DNA of 5,518 nt from an uncultured Polymorphobacter sp. (GTDB taxonomy: Bacteria > Pseudomonadota > Alphaproteobacteria > Sphingomonadales > Sphingomonadaceae), in the NCBI GenBank assembly GCA_937894055.1, contig CALDHQ010000496.1, positions 1 to 5,518 on the forward strand. Direction: 5' to 3'. Both the position numbers and the translations under genes were made by a program. Below are positions 1 to 5,094 of the stretch, in pieces. Under the pieces are notes generated by a model, which saw only the letters and a list, made by a program, of their open reading frames with translations, ran no database searches and was not told where the DNA came from. The first letter of the stretch is position 1. Each line of letters opens with the position of its first letter.

Positions 1-8
1 CCCGCGCC

Positions 9-884
9 ATGCTTTTGAAATTCATGGTTCTGTGGCTTGCCGCGGCGCTCGCGGTGCCGGCCCAAGCTGCCCCGGCCCAATCTGCTCCGGCGATGTGGCG
101 CGTGCATGACAGCGACACCGAAGTCATCCTGTTCGGGACGATCCACGAACTGCCCGCGACCGCGACGTGGCAATCGCCGCGCATTCTCGATGCCTTTGAC
201 GCCGCCGACACGCTGGTTGTCGAAGTCGATATTCCCGACGACCCCTATGTCGTGGCGCGCGCCGTCGAGGCGCTGGGCATCCAGTCGGGGCTGCCGCTGC
301 TCGCCGACCGCGTGCCCACGGACCGCCGCGCCGCGCTGTTCAAGGCCGTCGACGAAGCCAAGCTGCCGATTGCCGCGCTCGACCGCATGCGCACCTGGCT
401 GGCGGCGATCTCGCTGAGCGACCGGCTGATCGACAGTGCGGGCTTCGACGCCACGCACGGTGCCGATACGCTGCTGATGCAACGCGCCCGCACCGCCAAT
501 AAGCCGATTGTCGGGCTCGAAACCATCGAGCAGCAGCTCGGCTATTTCGATACGCTGACCGAAGCCGACCAGCGCAAGCTGCTGGTGGCGACTCTCGACG
601 ACATGAGTACGGCGCGCGCCGACGCCGAAAAGCTGGTCGCCGACTGGCTGGCAGGCAACACCGACGCCATCGGCGCCAACGCCGACAAGGAACTGCGCAC
701 CACGCCCGAACTGCTGGCGCGGCTGGTGCAGCAGCGCAACGCACGCTGGGCGGCATGGATAGAAGGCGTGATGAAGCGCCCCGGCAAGATCTTCGTGGCG
801 GTCGGCGCCGGACATCTGGCAGGTCCCGACAGCGTCCAGACGATGCTTGAGGCCAAGGGCATCAAGGTCGATCGGATTCCCTGA
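9..884 (+). CDS. TraB/GumN family protein, exported, putative metal-dependent hydrolase
   Basis: A 291-residue protein of the TraB/GumN (PF01963) family. It begins with a signal peptide: Lys4, a hydrophobic core at about residues 5-16, and a likely cleavage after Ala20 in AQA-A, so the mature protein is probably periplasmic. The family hallmarks are visible: a first GxxH motif (GTIH, residues 43-46) after the strand TEVILF, a conserved acidic strand VVEVD with Glu72, and a second GxxH (GAGH, residues 266-269) in a C-terminal FVAVGAGHLAG-x-DSV segment. In the animal relative Tiki, the paired GxxH motifs and a glutamate form the metalloprotease site. Hydrolase activity here is inference and the substrate is unknown. 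The ATG at 9 leaves only 8 upstream bases in the window, so its promoter cannot be judged; an in-frame ATG at 24 would shorten the signal peptide. The gene ends 116 bp before rplY, which appears to have its own promoter. Confidence 0.9.
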   Translation: MLLKFMVLWLAAALAVPAQAAPAQSAPAMWRVHDSDTEVILFGTIHELPATATWQSPRILDAFDAADTLVVEVDIPDDPYVVARAVEALGIQSGLPLLADRVPTDRRAALFKAVDEAKLPIAALDRMRTWLAAISLSDRLIDSAGFDATHGADTLLMQRARTANKPIVGLETIEQQLGYFDTLTEADQRKLLVATLDDMSTARADAEKLVADWLAGNTDAIGANADKELRTTPELLARLVQQRNARWAAWIEGVMKRPGKIFVAVGAGHLAGPDSVQTMLEAKGIKVDRIP

Positions 885-910
885 CCGCAGGCGCCACCGG
901 CGCAACTTGC

Positions 911-939
911 TTGCTTTGACGCGCCGCTGCCCCTATAGC
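911..939 (+). promoter_or_regulatory. Candidate promoter for rplY-pth-ychF
   Basis: TTGCTT at 911-916 and TATAGC at 934-939 are separated by 17 bp, in the only gap of useful size upstream of the translation cluster. The -35 box matches the sigma-70 consensus only in TTG, while the -10 is a fair match. A transcript would start near 945-948, giving a leader of roughly 55 nt. An alternative -35, TTGACG at 916-921, is a better box but lies only 12 bp from the same -10. This call rests on pattern alone. Confidence 0.45.
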
Positions 940-947
940 CCCCGCTT

Positions 948-983
948 CCTGCGCCCGCATCCCTGGAGGCGCGCAGGGTTTTT
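948..983 (+). promoter_or_regulatory. rplY leader hairpin followed by a U-tract (terminator/attenuator-like)
   Basis: CCTGCGC (948-954) pairs perfectly with GCGCAGG (971-977). The stem is followed, after one more G, by five T residues (979-983), which is the layout of an intrinsic terminator. An alternative smaller stem, CCCTG (961-965) with CAGGG (974-978), uses the same downstream arm. The structure ends 17 bp before the rplY start codon and just before its ribosome binding site. It could terminate readthrough from the TraB/GumN gene or act as a leader attenuator. Which of these holds cannot be told from sequence alone. Confidence 0.45.
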
Positions 984-988
984 GCTAT

Positions 989-993
989 GGAGA
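989..993 (+). promoter_or_regulatory. Ribosome binding site of rplY
   Basis: GGAGA sits 7 nt before the ATG at 1001, which supports that start for rplY. A tempting upstream ATG at 986 overlaps this site and is out of frame with rplY. Confidence 0.7.
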
Positions 994-1000
994 AAGCACA

Positions 1001-1615
1001 ATGAGCGAAACGCTGAAGCTTTCGGCCGAGATGCGCGAACGGGCTGGCAAGGGAGCCTCCCGTGCTGTTCGTCTGACTGGTCGAGTCCCCGCCGTGATTT
1101 ACGGCAACAAGCTGGCCCCGGTCACGATTCACGTCGAGGAAAAGGCGCTGACCAAGCACCTGCACACCGGCCATTTCATGAATTCGGTCGTCGAGATCGA
1201 ACTCGGCGGCGCTGTCGAGCGCACCCTGCCGCGCGACGTCCAGTTCCACCCGGTCACCGACCGCCCGATCCATGTCGACTTCTATCGCCTTGCGGCGAAC
1301 GCGGTCATCCACGTCATGGTGCCGGTGCACTTCACCGATGAAGACAAGTCGGTCGGCATGAAGAAGGGCGCCGTGCTCAACGTCGTCCGTCACGAAGTCG
1401 AACTGATCTGCCCGGCGGATTCGATCCCCGACCAGCTCAACGTCAGCGTTGCCGGCAAGGATGTCGGCGATTCGATCCACATTTCGAGCGTGACGCTGCC
1501 CGAAGGCGTCAAGCCGGTGATCGACCGCGACTTCACCATCGCCACGCTGATCGCGCCGTCGGCGCTGCGCAGCGAGACCGACGAAGCGGCCACTGCGGAA
1601 GCACCGGCCGCCTAA
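1001..1615 (+). CDS. rplY: Large-subunit ribosomal protein bL25 (CTC/TL5 long form)
   Basis: A 204-residue protein that binds 5S rRNA in the central protuberance of the 50S subunit. The N-terminal 5S-binding domain (about 1-96) carries the family signature GKGASR (16-21) followed by GRVPAVIYG (27-35), and closes with [18 protein letters not shown] (79-96). A second beta-rich domain (about 100-185) makes this the long CTC/TL5-type protein rather than the roughly 95-residue E. coli L25. The tail is Ala/Glu-rich and probably disordered, as is usual in the long form. The start is well supported by GGAGA 7 nt upstream. The pth gene follows after a 30-bp gap, so the two are probably co-transcribed. 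E. coli rplY is known to be autogenously controlled; the structured leader here makes some form of leader control conceivable, but this is not shown. Confidence 0.97.
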   Translation: MSETLKLSAEMRERAGKGASRAVRLTGRVPAVIYGNKLAPVTIHVEEKALTKHLHTGHFMNSVVEIELGGAVERTLPRDVQFHPVTDRPIHVDFYRLAANAVIHVMVPVHFTDEDKSVGMKKGAVLNVVRHEVELICPADSIPDQLNVSVAGKDVGDSIHISSVTLPEGVKPVIDRDFTIATLIAPSALRSETDEAATAEAPAA

Positions 1616-1645
1616 GGCGACACGGAACAGCCGGGACCATCAGCG

Positions 1646-2218
1646 ATGCTTGTCTTCGCCGGTCTCGGCAATCCGGGTGCTGCCTATGCGCTGCACCGTC
1701 ACAACATCGGCTTCATGGCGGTCGACACGATTGCCGAAGTGCACCGGTTCGACCCGTGGCGCATCCGCTTTCAGGGCTGGGCCGCCGAAGGGCGCATCGG
1801 CGGCGAAAAGCTGCTGCTGCTCAAGCCCGCGACGTTCATGAACGAAAGCGGCCGTTCGGTCAGCGAGGCGCTGCGCTTCTACAAGCTCGGCCCCGAAGCG
1901 CTGACGGTGTTCTACGACGAGCTCGACCTCGCGCCGTTCAAGGTGCGGGTGAAGTTCGCCGGGGGTGCGGCCGGCCATAACGGCATCCGTTCGATCGACA
2001 GCCACATCGGCCCCGACTATCGCCGCGTCCGGCTCGGCATCGGCCATCCGGGACACAAGGACCGCGTGACGGGCCATGTGCTCGGCAACTTTGCCAAGGC
2101 CGAACACGACGACCTCGCCGACCTGCTCGGCGCGGTAGCCGCCGAAGCCGAATGGCTGGTAAAGGGCGACGACGCACGCTTCGTCAACGATGTCGCGTTG
2201 CGCCTGACAAACGAGTAA
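1646..2218 (+). CDS. pth: Peptidyl-tRNA hydrolase
   Basis: A 190-residue cytoplasmic enzyme of the bacterial Pth family. It cleaves the ester bond of peptidyl-tRNAs that drop off ribosomes, recycling tRNA. The fold signature GLGNPG is at residues 6-11. Residues equivalent to the E. coli active site are all present: Asn9 (E. coli Asn10), catalytic His19 in RHN (His20), Met65-Asn66 in KPATFMN (Met67-Asn68), Asp91 in the YDELDL strand (Asp93) and Asn112 in GHNG (Asn114). The length is normal for the family. The Shine-Dalgarno sequence is weak (a GGGA near 1634-1637), consistent with translation following closely on rplY 30 bp upstream. The stop codon is overlapped by the outer end of a vestigial repeat unit, and a full repeat unit lies between this gene and ychF. 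Confidence 0.97.
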   Translation: MLVFAGLGNPGAAYALHRHNIGFMAVDTIAEVHRFDPWRIRFQGWAAEGRIGGEKLLLLKPATFMNESGRSVSEALRFYKLGPEALTVFYDELDLAPFKVRVKFAGGAAGHNGIRSIDSHIGPDYRRVRLGIGHPGHKDRVTGHVLGNFAKAEHDDLADLLGAVAAEAEWLVKGDDARFVNDVALRLTNE

Positions 2219-2226
2219 GAGCCCCC
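2217..2226 (-). repeat. Vestige of a deleted repeat unit at the pth stop codon
   Basis: The bases after the pth stop read AAGAGCC then CCC-AA. This matches the two outer ends of unit 4 (AAGAGCCTCC... and ...CACCCAATT) joined together with the middle removed. It implies that pth was once followed by a full inverted pair like the one at 4557-4636. The match is short, so this is inference. Confidence 0.35.
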
Positions 2227-2233
2227 AACAATC

Positions 2234-2270
2234 GGGTGCAGGGCTCAGCCCTGCCCTGCCGGAGGCGCTT
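2234..2270 (+). repeat. Palindromic intergenic repeat, unit 1
   Basis: This unit fits the shared pattern GGGTGCAGG-(variable)-CCTGCC-CCGGAGGC-N-CTT, with the hairpin GCAGGGC / GCCCTGC around the loop TCA. It carries CCTGCCGG where the other units have CCCGCCGG or CCCACCGG. It ends 14 bp before the AAGGA of ychF, so it lies in the leader of ychF or in the pth-ychF message. Confidence 0.8.
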
Positions 2271-2284
2271 CTCCGACTCTGACT

Positions 2285-2289
2285 AAGGA
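2285..2289 (+). promoter_or_regulatory. Ribosome binding site of ychF
   Basis: AAGGA lies 6 nt before the ATG at 2296 and fixes the start of ychF, which begins with the family-typical MGFRCGIVGLPNVGKST. Confidence 0.75.
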
Positions 2290-2295
2290 CTTGAA

Positions 2296-3396
2296 ATGGG
2301 TTTTCGTTGCGGCATCGTCGGCCTCCCCAATGTCGGCAAATCGACCTTGTTCAACGCGCTGACGCAGACCGCGTCGGCAGCGGCCGCCAACTACCCGTTC
2401 TGCACGATCGAGCCCAACGTCGGTAACGTGCCGGTGCCCGACCCGCGCATGGAGGCAATCGCCAAGATCGCCGGATCGCAGAAGATCATCGAAACCCAGC
2501 TCGGCTTCACCGACATTGCCGGCCTGGTGCGCGGCGCGTCGAAGGGCGAAGGGCTGGGCAACCAGTTCCTCGGCAACATCCGCGAAACCGACGCCATCGT
2601 CCACGTGCTGCGCTGCTTCGTCGATGACGATGTCACGCACGTCGAAGGCAAGATCGATCCGGTGTCCGACGCCGAAACCGTCGAGACCGAGCTGATGCTG
2701 TCCGACCTCGAAAGCCTCGAAAAGCGCGTCCCGGCGTTCGCCAAGAAAGCCACGCAGGGCGACAAGGAAGCCAAGGTCGCGGCGCGCGTGCTCGGCGAGG
2801 CGCTCGAGCTGCTGCGCGACGGCAAGCCGGCGCGGCTGACGGTGCCCAAGGACGAGGAAGAGCACCGCGTCTTCGCGCAGGCGCAACTGCTCACCGCCAA
2901 GCCGGTGCTCTATGTCTGCAACGTCGAGGAAGCGTCCGCTTCGACCGGCAATGCGCTCTCCGAAAAGGTCTTCGCCAAGGCCGCAGCCGAAGGCGCGCGC
3001 GCCGTCGTCATCTCGGCCGCCATCGAAGCCGAAATCGCCCAGATGGACCCCGCCGACCGGCCCGACTTCCTCGCCGAACTCGGCCTCACCGAAACCGGCC
3101 TCGCGCGCGTCATCCGCGCCGGCTACGACCTGCTCCACCTGATCACCTATTTCACCGCCGGCCCCAAGGAAACCCGCGCCTGGACGATCGAAAAGGGCAC
3201 GCACGCCCCCGCCGCCGCCGGCGTCATCCACAGCGACTTCGAAAAGGGCTTCATCCGCGCCGAAACCATCGCCTACGACGACTATGTCGCCTTCAACGGC
3301 GAAGCCGGGGCGCGCGAACACGGCAAGTTCCGGTCGGAAGGCAAGGACTATGTCGTGGCAGACGGTGACATTCTGAACTTCAGGTTCAACGTTTAA
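2296..3396 (+). CDS. ychF: Redox-regulated/ribosome-associated ATPase YchF (Obg family)
   Basis: A 366-residue P-loop NTPase, the bacterial counterpart of eukaryotic OLA1; the length is normal. G1/Walker A is GLPNVGKST (9-17). The switch region TDIAGLV (72-78, with the G3 motif D73-x-x-G76) runs into the YchF-specific GASKGEGLGNQFLGNIRE (80-97). At G4 there is NVEE (209-212), an N-x-x-E in place of the GTPase N-K-x-D; in this family that change gives preference for ATP. A coiled-coil helical insertion lies at about 130-200, and a C-terminal TGS domain starts at about 282 (LITYFTAGPKETRAWTI) and runs almost to the end. YchF binds the ribosome and has been linked to oxidative-stress response and translation-initiation fidelity. 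Its place after rplY and pth is a conserved alphaproteobacterial arrangement. Its TAA stop overlaps the end of repeat unit 2. Confidence 0.97.
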   Translation: MGFRCGIVGLPNVGKSTLFNALTQTASAAAANYPFCTIEPNVGNVPVPDPRMEAIAKIAGSQKIIETQLGFTDIAGLVRGASKGEGLGNQFLGNIRETDAIVHVLRCFVDDDVTHVEGKIDPVSDAETVETELMLSDLESLEKRVPAFAKKATQGDKEAKVAARVLGEALELLRDGKPARLTVPKDEEEHRVFAQAQLLTAKPVLYVCNVEEASASTGNALSEKVFAKAAAEGARAVVISAAIEAEIAQMDPADRPDFLAELGLTETGLARVIRAGYDLLHLITYFTAGPKETRAWTIEKGTHAPAAAGVIHSDFEKGFIRAETIAYDDYVAFNGEAGAREHGKFRSEGKDYVVADGDILNFRFNV

Positions 3397-3430
3397 GGGC
3401 CTCCGGCGGGCAAGCCTGAGGCCTGCACCC
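3395..3430 (-). repeat. Palindromic intergenic repeat, unit 2 (overlaps ychF stop)
   Basis: Read on the minus strand, this unit has GGGTGCAGG, then the stem GCAGGCC / GGCTTGC with one G-T wobble, then CCCGCCGGAGGCCCTT. Its last two bases are the AA of the ychF TAA. It is inverted relative to unit 3 at 3530-3565, with only two mismatches across about 34 bp, so the two could form one long hairpin. Confidence 0.85.
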
Positions 3431-3448
3431 GATTGAAGAAAGAACATC

Positions 3449-3475
3449 GTCATTCCCGCGCAGGCGGGAATCCAT
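3449..3475 (+). repeat. ATTCCC-N8-GGGAAT palindromic element, left copy
   Basis: The element contains ATTCCC-GCGCAGGC-GGGAAT, itself a hairpin with an 8-bp stem (ATTCCCGC / GCGGGAAT) and a 4-nt loop. It fits the ATTCCC-N8-GGGAAT pattern of the dRS3 repeats described in Neisseria; similar motifs are scattered through proteobacterial genomes. It is the exact reverse complement of 3488-3514 over all 27 bp. Confidence 0.85.
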
Positions 3476-3487
3476 CTTCGGCGCCGA

Positions 3488-3514
3488 ATGGATTCCCGCC
3501 TGCGCGGGAATGAC
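3488..3514 (-). repeat. ATTCCC-N8-GGGAAT palindromic element, right copy
   Basis: This is a perfect 27-bp inverted copy of 3449-3475. The 12-nt spacer between the arms (3476-3487) contains the 10-bp palindrome TCGGCGCCGA. Together the copies can form an uninterrupted 27-bp stem in the ychF-transporter gap. No T-run follows, so this is not a classic intrinsic terminator. Confidence 0.85.
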
Positions 3515-3529
3515 TCAGCCCTAATATTT

Positions 3530-3565
3530 GGGTGCAGGCCTCACGCCTGCCCGCCGGAGGCCCTT
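3530..3565 (+). repeat. Palindromic intergenic repeat, unit 3
   Basis: The unit has GGGTGCAGG, the stem GCAGGC / GCCTGC with a 5-nt loop, then CCCGCCGGAGGCCCTT. It is the partner of unit 2, from which it is separated by 99 bp that hold the inverted ATTCCC elements. A GTG at 3532 inside it opens an in-frame extension of the transporter gene that is unlikely to be translated. Confidence 0.85.
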
Positions 3566-3621
3566 CCCTTTACCCCGCCATTCAGCTTGAATGTCGCAAT
3601 GGGCAAACCGGGCAGTCTCCA

Positions 3622-4557
3622 ATGAGTTCAACGCGCGCGAATCGCGCCTTGCATCTGCGCAGCCGCATTGAAACGCGGTTGCTGACGCTGTCGATGGTGT
3701 TGACCGCGCTGGTGGCAGTTTCGGGGATCATCGTCGGGTTGGTGTCGGGGTCGATGTCGATCCTGTTCGACGGGATGTTCTCGATCATCGATGCGGTGAT
3801 GGGCGCGGTGACGCTGTCGGTGGCGCGGCTGCTGGTCAGCGAGGGCAACCGCCGCTACCAGTTCGGCTATTGGCATTTCGAACCGCTGGTGCTCGGGCTG
3901 CAGAGCTGCATCCTGGTGCTGCTGTACGGCTATGCCTTCTTCAACGCAGTCATGGCGGTACTGGCAGGCGGCACCGAGATCGAGTTCGGCCCAGCGCTGG
4001 TCTATGCCGCGGTCGTGTCGGTCATCTGCTTTGCCATGTACGCGGTCGAGCGGCGTGCCAACACGCGCATCGACTCCGAACTGGTCGACCTCGAGGCGCA
4101 TAGCTGGTTGATGTCGGGGCTGATCACCGCAGCGCTGCTCATCGCCTTTGCTGCCGGCGTGGCGATGGCGGGCACGCGCTTCGAACGCTTCATACCCTAT
4201 GTCGATCCGGCGGTGCTCGCGGCGCTGGCATTGCTGCTGCTGCCGATTCCCTTGCTGGCCGCACGCCGCGCGTTCGCCGAAATCTTCGGCATCACCCCGC
4301 CCGCCTATGACGCCGATGTCCGTGAAATCGTCGCCGAAGCCGTCGGCCGCTACGGCTTCGCCAGCTTCACCAGCTATGTCGCCAAGGTCGGCCGCGCCCG
4401 CTTCATCGAAATCTACATCGTCGTGCCGCCCGGCCATCCGATCCGCGACATCGCCGAATTCGACCGCATCCGCCATGAGCTCGGTGATGCCATCGGCGAC
4501 CCCGGCCCCGAACGCTGGCTGACAATCGTGTTTACCGGCGACCCGAGCCAGACGTGA
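3622..4557 (+). CDS. Cation diffusion facilitator (CDF)-family transporter with atypical metal site
   Basis: A 311-residue integral membrane protein of the cation efflux family (PF01545). Hydrophobic segments lie at about residues 20-41, 46-70, 88-113, 124-142, 163-183 and 200-220, followed by a cytoplasmic C-terminal domain (about 225-305) of ferredoxin-like type. TM2 reads DGMFSIID (50-57): Asp57 matches the conserved second Asp of the HxxxD/DxxxD zinc motif, but Phe53 replaces the first ligand. TM5 reads DLEAHSWLMSG (156-166), where a typical CDF has HxxxD; by my alignment Ser161 and Ser165 occupy those positions, with His160 and Glu158 close by. FGYWHFEP (81-88) is a further conserved block. 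Substrate and specificity therefore cannot be assumed. I chose ATG 3622 because the longer reading from GTG 3532 begins inside repeat unit 3. The ribosome binding site is poor. The gene stands alone, bracketed by inverted repeats and followed by a terminator-like hairpin. Confidence 0.85.
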   Translation: MSSTRANRALHLRSRIETRLLTLSMVLTALVAVSGIIVGLVSGSMSILFDGMFSIIDAVMGAVTLSVARLLVSEGNRRYQFGYWHFEPLVLGLQSCILVLLYGYAFFNAVMAVLAGGTEIEFGPALVYAAVVSVICFAMYAVERRANTRIDSELVDLEAHSWLMSGLITAALLIAFAAGVAMAGTRFERFIPYVDPAVLAALALLLLPIPLLAARRAFAEIFGITPPAYDADVREIVAEAVGRYGFASFTSYVAKVGRARFIEIYIVVPPGHPIRDIAEFDRIRHELGDAIGDPGPERWLTIVFTGDPSQT

Positions 4558-4593
4558 AGAGCCTCCGGCGGGCAGGGACTCGTCCCTGCACCC
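4557..4593 (-). repeat. Palindromic intergenic repeat, unit 4 (overlaps transporter stop)
   Basis: On the minus strand this unit has GGGTGCAGG, the perfect 8-bp stem GCAGGGAC / GTCCCTGC, then CCCGCCGGAGGCTCTT. Its final base is the A of the transporter's TGA. It is paired with unit 5 across a 7-bp spacer (AATTGTC). Confidence 0.85.
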
Positions 4594-4600
4594 AATTGTC

Positions 4601-4636
4601 GGGTGCAGGGCGCAGCTCTGCCCACCGGAGGCTCTT
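4601..4636 (+). repeat. Palindromic intergenic repeat, unit 5
   Basis: The unit has GGGTGCAGG, the stem GCAGGGC / GCTCTGC with one wobble, then CCCACCGGAGGCTCTT. It is the inverted partner of unit 4, and the pair makes a compact structure of about 80 bp resembling the bacterial interspersed mosaic elements (BIMEs) formed by paired REP sequences. Confidence 0.85.
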
Positions 4637-4667
4637 GCGGGGCAACCAACTGGCTGCCCCGCATTTT
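4636..4667 (+). terminator. Rho-independent terminator-like hairpin after the transporter gene
   Basis: TGCGGGGCA (4636-4644) pairs perfectly with TGCCCCGCA (4655-4663) around a 10-nt loop and is followed by TTTT (4664-4667). The T-run serves rightward transcription from the transporter gene. On the minus strand the same stem is followed by AAGAGCC, so it should not be an efficient intrinsic terminator for the leftward ORF. Confidence 0.6.
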
Positions 4668-4669
4668 GC

Positions 4670-4903
4670 CTAGCCGAAAGTCAGCTCGACGATCTTGTCG
4701 GGCGTCGCACGGCAATACATCGGGATGTTGCGCGTTGCGTCGGGATAGACGCCGACGAGCATCAGCCGGAAGCGGTAGCCGCCATTGCCTTCTTCGACAT
4801 CGATGATCTCGCCGACGCGGATCTCGCTGCCGCCGGTGGCGCCGATCTGCCGCGCCGCTTCGGTGAGGCAGGTGCTCGCCGAAGGCCGGGCGGCCGATGG
4901 CAT
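4670..4903 (-). CDS. Small hypothetical protein, probably the surviving C-terminal part of a broken gene
   Basis: A 77-residue ORF that I do not recognise. It is soluble-looking, with strands around SEIRVGEIIDVEEG and GGYRFRLMLVGVYP and two cysteines (Cys12 in STCLTEA and Cys64 in PMYCRAT) that could form a disulphide in an exported protein. The start codon is doubtful: there is no clear Shine-Dalgarno sequence, and the frame stays open upstream to a TGA at 4925-4927. Removing one base from the TTT at 4920-4922 joins it to an upstream frame reading CENTSGAPALINVDINS directly into the ORF. That looks like a continuous mature protein, so I suspect a frameshifted or 5'-damaged gene. It is convergent with the transporter gene. 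If intact, it would be a small uncharacterised protein. Confidence 0.5.
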   Translation of the reverse strand: MPSAARPSASTCLTEAARQIGATGGSEIRVGEIIDVEEGNGGYRFRLMLVGVYPDATRNIPMYCRATPDKIVELTFG

Positions 4904-5019
4904 CGAATTGATGTCGACGTTAATCAGCGCCGGTGCGCCGCTGGTGTTTTCGCAGGGCCATTACGGCGGCTTCGCGCATTGATGGACGGACGGGCGGTGC
5001 CCCCCGCCAGACTGCGACA

Positions 5020-5044
5020 CCCGGCCCCGCAGGGCCGGGGGGGG
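5020..5044. other. G/C hairpin with an eight-G homopolymer
   Basis: CCCGGCCC (5020-5027) pairs perfectly with GGGCCGGG (5032-5039) around the loop CGCA. The right arm continues into a run of eight G (5037-5044). It sits in the gap between the broken leftward gene and the thrB-like start. Function is unknown. Confidence 0.5.
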
Positions 5045-5059
5045 CCACCCCTCGCCCCC

Positions 5060-5088
5060 TTGACCGCCAGCCGCCGCTCCCGCATCCC
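5060..5088 (+). promoter_or_regulatory. Possible leaderless promoter of the thrB-like start
   Basis: TTGACC (5060-5065) lies 17 bp before CATCCC (5083-5088). The -35 is good and the -10 poor. If used, transcription would begin at about 5095, the A of the ATG itself, giving a leaderless message. This fits the absence of a Shine-Dalgarno sequence before that ATG, but the evidence is weak. Confidence 0.25.
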
Positions 5089-5094
5089 CGCGCC

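Noticed and set aside
542..1480. A 312-codon open frame on the minus strand across the TraB/GumN gene and rplY
   Set aside because: It spans two clear rightward genes and their gap, and the composition is that of a shadow frame.
1961..1985. Pth motif GGAAGHNG instead of the E. coli GGHGGHNG
   Set aside because: Variation at these glycine-loop positions is normal outside gammaproteobacteria, and the catalytic residues are intact.
2245..3453. A 402-codon open frame on the minus strand opposite ychF
   Set aside because: It lies wholly opposite a well-identified gene, is rich in Gly/Asp/Arg repeats typical of G/C-driven antisense frames, and has no recognisable motif.
3449..3514. The 27-bp inverted repeat as the intrinsic terminator of ychF
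   Set aside because: The stem is long, but no T-run follows on either strand, so it was recorded as a repeat element instead.
3628..4476. A 282-codon minus-strand frame opposite the transporter
   Set aside because: The His/Arg/Gln-rich composition reflects the complement of hydrophobic codons; there is no domain signature.
2234..4636. The repeated G/C-rich units as a CRISPR array or att sites
   Set aside because: The units alternate in orientation and sit in gene gaps at kilobase spacing without regular spacers; no cas, integrase or tRNA gene is present.
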